Positions 55,177 through 64,000 of a stretch of DNA of 64,000 bases are shown here, in pieces. This DNA comes from Erythroxylum novogranatense. Its lineage: Eukaryota; Streptophyta; Magnoliopsida; Malpighiales; Erythroxylaceae. The DNA lies in assembly GCA_029891385.1 (NCBI GenBank), contig CM057228.1, positions 84,618,964-84,682,963 on the forward strand, written 5' to 3'. Position 1 is the first letter of the stretch. Every line of letters begins with the position of its first letter. The notes under the pieces were generated by a model. It was not told the origin of the DNA. It saw nothing but the letters and a program-made list of their open reading frames with translations, and did not search any database. The translations under genes and the position numbers were made by a program.

Positions 55177-57464
55177 CTATGTGTGCTACCTTTGTTAAAT
55201 TGTGTGTATATTGAAAGTGTATTCCTTTGATTTGAAAGAAAAGAATGAAACTATGACGATTCGATGAAATGAAAGAAGCATAAAATGCTATTCTAGTGTT
55301 TGAATATGTGAGCATATATTGGTTGTGATTGGGCGAGAGAGAACCTATTTCGTTAAGTCATGTAAACGTTGACCCCCTAGCCTTCTCCCGACTGCCCGCT
55401 TGAGGCCTACGAGATCCGAAAATAGACTCGTCGTGTTTACGGTAAACTTCGGTTTCCGTCGTGTTTTTGGAACTCTCGAGCCAATTGTGTGCATTTCATC
55501 ATTTTGGTGTTATGATGCATAATATGTGTTTTAATTGATATAAGATTCCATGTTATGTTTTATGTGATGATTTTGGCTAATTTATGATTTATGTGATGAA
55601 GTTGAGTTATTTGTGCTTTATATGATAGAATGCAAATGTTTTGGATTCTTTATGTGTTGTATGGCTCATTACTCGATGGCTATAAAGGTGTTAGCCACTG
55701 ATCCGTGTTTGCTCACCCCATTCTCCCTCTTCAGGTGCAAATTCTAGTTGAGCGCGGAACCTTGCAAGGCATTGGGCATAACTCCAAGAAACTTTAGACA
55801 CTTTTGTATTAAGTTATTAACTAGCTTTCGGAATGGCTTTATAAGCATATTAAGCATTGAGCATCTCATATGTTGTATTTTGGTACTTGATTCTTGATGG
55901 ATATGATGAATATGCTGATATGTAATTAAAGCTATGATTGAACTCTTGAATGATTGATAAAGAGATGAGAGCTCTAGTACTCTCTTCTTCATGTGAATTT
56001 GTTAATTTGCGATCTGTGCTTGGCCTTGAAAAGGGTATATGTATGAGTCTTTTGATCATTGAGTTGTTGTTGGGTTTTGTCTTGGGATAGCTTGCTGGAA
56101 TTTGCAAAGGTTTATGAGTTGTGATAAGGAAAGATTTAGAGACAAGATTGGTAGTGATTTGAAAAATGTTCACTGAATATGTTTCAGTCTTTTAGCCACA
56201 AGGTTTTCTCTAGTAATCCAAACGAGATGATTTCTAATTTGGATTAAACTAGAGATATATGGCTACATTTTGTAAGAAGACATCGAATTTCAATTCTGTG
56301 TCTAAGAGTCTCAAATATTGTCATGAAGTTAAGAATTGGGTGTAGTGTTGGTGCAGGAATGAAAGTCTTATCTTCTGACTTTAGGGGCAATTTTGGGATT
56401 GATAAAGATAGGTTTTGGCAAAATTCCCTTCTGGAAAGTTGTAGATATTTCTTTTATCTTTCCAACGGTATAAAGTTTGTAAATTTTAGACATCTGAGTG
56501 ATAAGTTATGCATTTTATAAGTGGAGACGTTCTGGAGAAAAAGTCAGACGAAGTTACTGTTCATCTTCATCTTCGTCTATGTTGACGTCATCTTCATCTG
56601 TGATGATGTCATCTTCATCTGTGTTGACGTCATCTTCGTCTGTGATGACGTCATCTTCGTCTGTGATGACGTCATCTTCGTTTTCGTCTATGCTGACGTC
56701 ATCTTCGTCGATGATGACGTCATCTTCGTCGATGATGATGTCATCTTCGTCTCAGTTTTGCTGACATCATCTTCGTCTATGATGACGTCATCTTCGTCTT
56801 AGTTTTGCTGACGTCATCTTCGTCTATGATGACGTCATCTTCGTCTTAGTTTTGCTGACATCATCGTCTGCTTTTGGTTTTGACCCTTCTTCCTTCTTTT
56901 GGCCATAACTTTTTGCACAGACCTCCGATTAAGCTGATTTTTGAAGCGTTGGACTCCTGAGAAAATTTTCTATCTTTTTATACTTTATTTATCAGTATTG
57001 CTTTTAAATTGAAAAAGGTGGTTTGAAACAAAGTATGACGATCGGTTGACAAAGTTTGAATATACTTTACTAATTTTAAAATATCTTGAGCTATAGGGCT
57101 CGGATCGAGGCGATTTTTATTTTAAATTAAACTAGAGACCTAAACCTACAAGTTTTATGAAGGAACCAATCGGCAAGATAGCCTCTAAGGTTTTCAAATT
57201 TTGATGCGAAGTCAGTAAAGTGTTCAATTTTGACTATTTTCTTAAAAAAAAAGCATTTTGAGCATAACTTCTTCATTTCTAATCCGAATTGAGCGTTTTC
57301 AGTAGCGTTAGAATCGTTAGATCATGAGGAACAAATGTCCTTAGGAAGCTGATCTGAATTTTCATTTGGAGGTTTCCCCCAATTTGTGGTCAGTGTGTGG
57401 TCGGTTTTGGGTCTGCTATGCTTGTGTGTTTCCGAATGTTGGGCCTCGGAGACGGGGTCCAACA
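55177..57464 (+). repeat. Element A 3' LTR, second part
   Basis: Resumes with CTATGTGTGCTACC and ends GTCCAACA, then the right target duplication GAATT at 57465-57469. It matches 6725-8998. The acceptor-like CCCTCTTCAG ends at 55734, and the TGACGTCA array is at 56583-56863. Confidence 0.9.
56583..56863. repeat. TGACGTCA array in element A 3' LTR
   Basis: Nine perfect TGACGTCA sites and three variants (TGATGTCA twice, TGACATCA). Most steps are 21 bp, some longer steps carry TTAGTTTTGC. Unit number and order differ from the 5' LTR array, which shows that the array changes in length within one element. Confidence 0.9.
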
Positions 57465-59429
57465 GAATTAGTTGTTATGTCCTACATAGAAGTTTTATAG
57501 CTTCCTTTTAGCTTTTTATAGATACCAAATTTGTCAAATTTGGAGTTCGGAATCAAGATTTATAAATTTTGGAAAATTCTATTTTATGACGTCTTTTCAT
57601 CTCGTCTGATTTTGCTATTCTCCTCCCCTAATCTGAACCTTGTTCAATCTTTGGCTTATAACTTTTCCGTTCAACATCCGATTGACTTGGTTGTTGAAGC
57701 GTTTGATTTATAAGACGATTATCTACATCCTCATGGAAAATTTGTGATTTTATGAGACTTAATTGAGGATGATGGATTTAATCAAAGTGAGTTGAGAAAT
57801 TTTCTAAACATGGTTCAGTATTTTGATAAATTCTTGATATGTGGAGATCCGATTGAATTGATTCTTGAGGAAAACTAAAATATGGATTTGGGGCTACAAA
57901 TCATATGAAGTCATTGAATTTCAATTTAGCCTCTAAGACTTTCAATTTCTGAATCTAAGTCGGGTTTAGTGTTCAGTCTTGGATTAGCAAAATCTGAAAG
58001 TATTTTGAGCATAACGTTTGTTCTTGTTATCCAAATGAGATGATTTTTTATTTGGATTAAATTAGAGAAATAGGTCTATAATTGTTATGAAGAAATCGAG
58101 TTTCAATTTTGTCTTTAAGAATATCAATTTTCGGATGGAAATAAAGTACTGGAAAATGTCTTAGCATACGAATAACCCGAAATGTTTGGAGTATAACTTT
58201 TGGTGTAGTGCACCAAATAAAATGATTTTGGTGGAGTTATGAAATTAAGACAATGAGGAACGTTTCTCTAGAAGGAATTTGTAGCAAATTCCTTCAATTT
58301 GATGGTAAGAAAATAGTCCTAAAGTAAGCTTAACTTAAAATGAAGTTTAGGGGCAAATTGGGAAGTTTACTTAAGAGTTAGGTTACAAGGCTTATAAGGA
58401 GGGGCTTTTTGGTCATTAACCAATCATTAAAGGGGCAGGACAAGAGGGTTGTCGTTTTACATGAAGAGAAGCACACGACACTTTGAGATAAAATGAAAGA
58501 AAGAAACAAATGAGCAAAGGAAGGAAAGAATGGTGCTTTCGGTGGAGAGGAAAGAGGAGAAAGAAGAAAAAGGAACTAGGGTTTCAGATTTTGTGGCTTT
58601 CAAGAAGGATTTTCATGTTTTTTCAAGAGAGAAAAGGTGGAAGAGCATGGGAGCCTCCTAAGGAACCAAGGAAATCCGAAAATGGTGGAGGCTGAAGGTA
58701 AGAGAAAAATTTGATTTGTTAAATTGTGATGAGATTTTAGTTTATTTGAGTTAAGAATGTTGTGGGTTTGTGAATTCTTAAGTTAATTTTGAGGATTATG
58801 TAAATTGTGATGTTGAATTTTGGTGAATTTGGTTTAGGGAATTTTAACTTGGATGAAGGAAAGAAGTAAAGGAGAAATTGATGCTTGGGACAAAGTTCTA
58901 GCATGTAAATGAGGTGGGTAATGTGTTTATATCTTGAATTATAAGCTATCATTATGATTTTGAAAAAAATCAAGAAGCAAATTGTTTAAAAAATTACTAT
59001 TTATGTTAATGTTTGAAAATCATGATTTTTAAATGATTAAATTCATTGTATTTGAATTGAGGAAATTGGAATAATTGATGTTTACATTGTTGTTGAAGAA
59101 AAGTGAAATTGCCATATGAATTTTGGGTTGATGAATGTGTAATGTGAATTGAATTTTTCTGAATAATGTTTTTAAGAAATTGTTATGATTTATGCATTCT
59201 TTGTGTTTGGATGAATTAAGATTTTGATATGTGAATTTCAATTTGTTTGAATATGGCTAGAAAAAAGAGAAATATTAGGTTACTGCCATTTTTTAGTTAA
59301 TTGATGGGTTACATGGATTGGTTTGTGTTTTGTGGAGATTGAGTTTTTGTGTAGGTGCTTAAGTTTGGGATGAAGATTGAAGATTTGGCTATTTGATTTT
59401 TGGGGGAAGTGTTGTCAAATTTTTGTAAA

Positions 59430-60350
59430 AATTTGGCAGAAACTTTGTTTGTGTTTTTGAATCTATTAATGTTGGAATTGGATTGGGGGGTCTTCTTGAA
59501 GATTGTAGCATATGTTTAGAGCTTTCTAATGGTGTATAATGTGCCTTATTTGGAGTTAGGAGTAAAAAATTATGGGGGTTGAACCTAGTGCGATTCATCG
59601 TTCATATGGTAGTTTCTTTGTTTCATTAGGCAGAAACTTTGTTTGTATTTTTGACCCTCTTAGAGCTTGAATTGGATTGGGGGGGGGGGGTCTTCTTGAA
59701 GATTGTAGCACATGTTTAGAGCTTTCTAATGGTGTATAATATGCCTTATTTTGAGTTAGGAGTAAAAAACTTATGGGGGTTGAACATAGTGCAGTTACTG
59801 TTCATATGTTAGTTTTACTATTTCATTGAGCAGAAACTTTGTTTGTGTTTTTGACCCTTTTAGAGCTTGAATTGGATTGAGGGTCTTCTTGAAGATTGTG
59901 GCACATGTTTGGAACTTTCTAATGGTGTATAATGTGCCTTATTTGGAGTTAGGAGTAAAAACTTATAGGGTTTGAACCTGGTTCAGTTACTGTTCATATG
60001 GTATATTTGGACAAAATCTTTGGAAGGATTTTTCACCCCTTTAGAGCCTTCATTGATTTTTGCATCCTTCATAGAAGATGTAGATTATCTTTTACCCTTT
60101 CCATTGAGGTATAATATGCAATTTTAGGGATTTGGAGTAAGAAGTTATGAGGGTTGGAAATTTCAGTTACTATTCATATGGTCATTTTATGGGTAGTAAC
60201 TTTGAAGTAGTTTTTGACTCCCTTAGAGGCCATATTGGTTTTTAAACCCTTCATGAAAGTTGTAGAGTTCTCTTTGAGATTTTTATTGATACCAAACTAG
60301 CGAACTTTGGAGTTTGGTGTGAAGAGTTATGATAGGATTTCTGATTAGCC
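59430..60350 (+). repeat. Tandem ~180-200-bp modules in element F LTR
   Basis: Five diverged units start with (G)CAGAAACTTTGTTTGT or similar at about 59434, 59629, 59831, 60011 and 60190. Each continues with CCTTTTAGAGC, GAAGATTGTAG or ATGAAAGTTGTAG, TTTCTAATGGTGTATAAT and GGAGTTAGGAGTAAAAA. Three more units lie at 5399, 5577 and 5758 in the other half of the LTR. Confidence 0.85.
59679..59690 (+). repeat. 12-base G run
   Basis: G12 within one module, where the neighbouring modules have 3 to 6 G. It may be slippage or a base-calling error. Confidence 0.8.
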
Positions 60351-62252
60351 ACTAAGCTTTTTATATTTCAGGAGGGAAATTAAAGTGAATTTTCCAAGAC
60401 CTGTTTGAAGGTAAATAGATTAAGTTCGTGTTTGAGGGTTGTCTTTTCAAAAAATGTTTGAAAATTTATTAATTTCAAATGATTAAATTTATTGATTTTT
60501 GTAATGATTTAAGAAATTGCTACAATTGTTATAATTTGAATATGATTTTTGAATTGTTATGAAATTGATTGATAAATTGTGGTTTGTTATATGACATGTG
60601 CATGGAAAATGGCTATATGAAAGTATGTGAATTTGTGAAGGTTAATGTGTCTAGTATGGCACAATATGAAAAAAAAACTAAGTTTTCGAAATGTGCCTTC
60701 GGGTAATCCGATTTTCAAGTATGAATTATGTGTTATGTGGGTTTGATTAGGTCCCATAAGTTTGAGTCAGTGCACTGGTCTCGTTTTTATATGCTTCGGC
60801 CGCCTGCCCGCTAGTGACACTGGAGCTCCGATTTTGGACTCCTATAAGTTCACGGCTACACTGGACCGCTATGCGGGAAAGTGTAGTACGTTTTGTTCAT
60901 GGCTGCACAGGACCGCTATGCGAAAATGTGCAGTACATTCTGTTTTGGACCGACCCAAACCAATTTGATGTGTTTTATGTGTTTTGATTTTTGTTGATAA
61001 TGTGATACCTTTATTATGTGATACATTCATGTTTTAAGTTTGTTCGTGATTCGTGAAGAATTTGAAGTTTTTGAGAAATGATAAATTTTGGATTTTCTGC
61101 CGTAAAAATTATTTTTGAAATTGATTATAATGATTTGAAAAGTTTGAAGAATAAGTTTTCGATGAACTTCCTACTGTGAGATTTTTATAAAAAAAATTTA
61201 GAAAATGATTTTTGCTTATGTTTCAATTTATAAACATGTTATCCACGAGCTGTCAAACTCACCTTCCTTTTCATCCCAATCTCCAGGTTTCGAGCAGGAG
61301 ATCAGATGAAAGAAAGTCAAGGCTAGGGTTCGATTTTGTTTGTCCTGTGTTTTAAGTATTTTGGATTCTTGTATTAGTTTTGTTTATGGCTTGGAAAGCC
61401 ATTAATGTATTGTAAGCATTAAATTCATGATGTATATGAATTATGGAATTATGTATTGAATTTGAGATATAAGCTTGTGTATGGTTATGATATATGGATA
61501 TGATTAAGTTGTAATTGGATTGAATTATGAATTTTTGGATATTGATTTGAGATACGATTGTGACTTATTGAAGTGCTAGGTATAGATTTATGTATGATTA
61601 TGCTGGGATTCCGGACAGGAGGTCAGATGAATTTGATGATTGTTTGATTTGTGTTGGTATATAGAAGTGTGTTTAAAACCCTTTGTAGGTTTTGGGTTTT
61701 ATGAATTACAGCTGCTATGCTGCCAAAATTTTGTTAAATAAAGAATGTGTGTATGATTTGTGATTATGTTGACATGTGTTAGTATTTATGGAAAAAGAAA
61801 GAAACAAGATTTTGTTTAGGTTGATACTTATGATTCGTAACTGACGGATAGAAAATTTAGGTTATGGAATTTGTGAATTCCAAATTGATGAAGTCTTTAC
61901 TTTGCACAAGATTGAATAAAGATGAAAAGAATGAAAAAAAAAAGAAAAAGAAAAAAATTATACCGATTTTGATCGGCTTAGATAAGATGCCTTAGGGTTT
62001 CCAACACGCTGTTTTTCTATGTTCACACTTCAGATGTCGGATCCGCTTTGTTAAGTTTTTGTTTCGCTTTCGATTCTTTCATCTTATGTTTCCGATTCGA
62101 TTTGAAATTTTGCTTTGTAATTTCGTTTGCCTACTTTGCCTTTCGCCTTCCGTTCCATTCTTTTGAATTCGTTTTCTTTCAATTTCGCTTTCCACCACTT
62201 TATTTTCGACTCTGCTTACCATTTTTTCCGGTTGGGGTCCGATTACCATTTA

Positions 62253-62266
62253 TGGTATCAGAGCCT
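62253..62266 (+). other. Primer binding site of element F
   Basis: TGGTATCAGAGCCT, a perfect iMet-type site four bases after the LTR end. It shows that F kept its replication signals. Confidence 0.88.
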
Positions 62267-62824
62267 AGTAATAGGATCTTACTTGGGCGCTTATGTTTGT
62301 AAAGTTTTTGAATGGATAGAACAGAGTTAGTGAAAATGTGATTTTGATGTGAATGAAATTTGCATGAATTAGTTGAAGAACCAAGATGATTGTTTGATTT
62401 AGGTGATAAGGATTTCGATTGATTTTAGATTTGTAATAATGAAATTTTAGATTAGAATTTCTGAAGGAATCGGGATGATTTGGTTTTGAATATACGTTTG
62501 TGAGATGAAATAATAAATACTTGGAAGATGAGATAAATGGTAAGGATATATGTGTGGTAGTTCAAAAAGGGGTTGAATTGAATTATATTGGACCATTGAC
62601 TTGTGTCCATATGTTAAGGAATGTTGATATGTGATATAGTGATTTTGGTATGATATTGGTGCTATAAGATATAGGAAGTGAATAATTGTGAATAAGTTAA
62701 GAATATGTGTGATGAGAAATTAGTTAAGAAAGTGTTTGATTATGTTTAATTAGAAAGAAATTATGTAAGAGGATGAGTTACTTGGAGATTTTTCAGGTAG
62801 GAATTTCGAGGATGAAATTTTTTT
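62267..62824 (+). other. Non-coding interior of element F
   Basis: About 560 AT-rich bases without an open frame of note. The last part (CAGGTAGGAATTTCGAGGATG) matches the end of A's pol reading (CAGGTAAGGATTTCGAGGGCG), so the interior is joined directly to the 3' end of a former pol. Confidence 0.7.
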
Positions 62825-62838
62825 AAGAGGGGAAAAAA
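62825..62838 (+). other. Polypurine tract of element F
   Basis: AAGAGGGGAAAAAA directly precedes TGTGCGACCCCG. Confidence 0.88.
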
Positions 62839-64000
62839 TGTGCGACCCCGATCTTTTAGTAGAATTTAGAAATAGAAAATGAGGTTCAATGAGTGTTTTG
62901 TATATGTATTGTGTCATTAATGTTTTTGTACTTTGAGAAAATGGATGAGAAAAGAAATATTGGATTTTGATGGTTTTGATAATTGTATAGATTTGTATAA
63001 GTTATGAAAGTTAAAGTGAATAGTCGATTGAAATGGAAGTTAAAAATCAAGAAATAAAGAGAAAAAGAGTGAGAATATGAAGAATTGAGAAAGCTTAACT
63101 TTTTGGTCATAGAGATTTGACTTTGTGATTTAGGCCAAATTTGAGAAAATGAACTTTATGAAACTTGTAGCTTCTGTTGAGAGCTTTCTGTCGCCATAAA
63201 GTTTGATATTTTTCGATATCGGGAGTGAAAGTTATGAACGATCAAAGTTAAGTGTTATTTGGCTTTGTTTTGTGAAAATGTCCATAAGTGTACATTTAGG
63301 TGTACTGTGCTTTGAGACAAATTATGTACTGATGTAGTCTGAATTGAGTTAATGGGTCTACATGAAAGTCATAGAAGATCTTCCTAGCTTTTCAATGATG
63401 TATTATATGTTATTTGTGGATGTGAGAATTTGAAGATATGAAATTTTAAAGTTTGGATGTGTTTTAGGATGACACATGTTTGGCAGAAACTTTGACTGAA
63501 AAATTGACCTAGTTAAAGGTTGAAATAGCCTTTCAGTCTTCATGAAAGTCTTAGATTATGTTTTGATCTTTCCATTAATGTATACTATGCAATTTTTAGA
63601 CCATCAAAATGTAAAGATATGATTTTTGGAAGTTTCTGTTACTGTTTTAGCATGATTATTAATGGACAGAACCTTTAATTGGAAATTTGTTTTCCTTAAT
63701 GGGAAAATTGATTTTTCTGTCCTTCATGAAAGTTGTAGGTGACTTTCTGATCTTTACATTGATATATAATATGACATGTTTGGACTTTGGAGTTGAAAGC
63801 TAGAAATTTTCAAGTTGAGTTATTGTTTAGGGAATTATAAATTGGGGACAGTAACTTTGATTTGGATTTTTGACCTTTTTAGAGATAGAATTAGTTTTTA
63901 TGTTCTATATGGAAGTTGTAGAGCTTCCTTTGAGCTTTCTATAGATATCAAATTTGTCAAATTTTGAGTTCGGAATAAAGATTTATGAATTTTGGAAAAT
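62839..64000 (+). repeat. Element F 3' LTR, first 1.16 kb
   Basis: Matches 4752-5803 and then 57465 to about 57580, reading through the A insertion site near 63890 without interruption. It runs off the window just before the TGACGTC-like unit. No gene is seen. Confidence 0.88.

Larger units (their letters stand above)
5804..57464 (+). mobile_element. Element A: Tekay/Del-like Ty3/gypsy chromovirus with nested insertions
   Basis: LTRs begin TGTTGGGCCCC and end GGTCCAACA. An iMet-type primer site, gag with one zinc knuckle, DSG protease, RT with FIDD, RNase H, integrase and a chromodomain-like C-terminus follow in Ty3/gypsy order. The element is flanked by GAATT. It is interrupted by C/D in integrase, by B in a second copy of the same integrase stretch, and by E in the 3' LTR. 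The integrase segment 13484-13664 occurs twice, so the locus was rearranged after C inserted. A has several stops and frameshifts and is not autonomous as written. Confidence 0.9.
57465..62248 (+). repeat. Element F 5' LTR, second part
   Basis: Continues F's LTR after element A and ends GGTCCGATTACCA before the primer site. It contains a single TGACGTC-like unit near 57588 followed by a CATAACTT-like/CCGATTGA block (57650-57690), a purine-rich stretch (58500-58690), donor-like AAG|GTAAGA (58698), a run of ~190-bp tandem modules (59430-60350), and acceptor-like CAATCTCCAG (ending 61286). A C/T-rich stretch (62040-62230) precedes the LTR end. No gene is seen. Open stretches at 58510-58695, 60762-60968 and 62048-62330 have no known domain. 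Confidence 0.78.
4752..64000 (+). mobile_element. Element F: giant-LTR non-autonomous chromovirus derivative (partial)
   Basis: The 5' LTR begins TGTGGGACTCCGATC at 4752, is split by element A (5804-57464), and ends near 62248. An iMet primer site follows at 62253, then about 590 bases of interior, a polypurine tract, and a second LTR starting TGTGCGACCCCGATC at 62839 that runs off the window. LTR length is about 5.83 kb. The interior has no gag, protease, RT, RNase H or integrase. Its 3' end resembles the last codons of Tekay-like pol (AATTTCGAGGATGAAATT), so F looks like an extreme interior-deletion derivative that would need proteins in trans. Confidence 0.8.

Noticed and set aside
62253..62266. 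tRNA gene fragment (iMet 3' end complement)
   Set aside because: Only the primer-site length matches, directly next to an LTR end; no tRNA body is present.
62048..62330. Phe-rich frames near the end of F's LTR
   Set aside because: They come from a C/T-rich tract and have no domain or homologue that I recognise.

Overview
This window is plant nuclear DNA (flowering plant, probably a eudicot) made entirely of nested LTR retrotransposons. I found no host gene, rRNA, tRNA gene, CRISPR array or bacterial feature. The plant call rests on plant-type Ty3/gypsy chromovirus proteins (Tekay/Del-like), a SIRE/Maximus-like Ty1/copia element with an extra ORF after pol, Athila/Tat-like primer binding sites, and iMet-type primer sites (TGGTATCAGAGC). 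The species cannot be told. The setting looks like repeat-rich heterochromatin. Element letters A-G are mine.

Layout from oldest to youngest. G (1-4751, partial, +) is an Athila/Tat-like, apparently non-autonomous element. F (4752 to beyond 64000, +) is inserted in G's 3' LTR. F has an LTR of about 5.8 kb and only about 0.6 kb of interior. A (5804-57464, +, target duplication GAATT) is inserted in F's 5' LTR. A is a Tekay-like element with LTRs of about 3.2 kb and a largely readable gag-pol. Three elements broke A: C (from 13665, +) in its integrase, B (33527-42874, -) in a second copy of the same integrase segment, and E (44199-55176, +, duplication CTATG) in its 3' LTR. E is a second member of A's family. 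C is a non-autonomous Athila/Tat-like element whose 5' LTR holds D (14869-27359, -), a chromovirus with 3.9-kb LTRs. The deepest stack is therefore G > F > A > C > D.

C is irregular. It reads LTR-interior-LTR-partial interior, then joins A sequence that lies upstream of C's own insertion point, so about 181 bp of A occurs on both sides of C. The junction shares 4 bp (TGGA). This implies recombination, template switching or a mis-assembly.

The most interesting signals are non-coding. Every LTR family carries its own short-repeat or palindrome array: TGACGTCA every 21 or 26 bp in A, CGCTCGGC-type in E, CGCGAGGCG-type in D, GCGTTAAACGC-type in C, CACGATCGTG-type in G, and a 23-bp minisatellite in B. 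In A and E the arrays are unrelated but lie at the same LTR position, and F has one TGACGTC-like unit there. A degenerate module of about 180 bp (ATGAAAGTTGTAG ... ATAATATG ... GGAGT-AAAAGTTATG) recurs in the LTRs of A, D, E and F. G and C share a hairpin with a compensated base pair (CATGGG/CCCATG against CTTGGG/CCCAAG, loop AGGCAA) just after their gag-like ORF, and a doubled polypurine-like box about 0.9 kb apart.

Many frameshifts, above all in E and D, and many one-base homopolymer differences between LTR pairs look like residual long-read errors. Broken-ORF calls should be read with that in mind. No calculations or searches were run; family names rest on recognised motifs.
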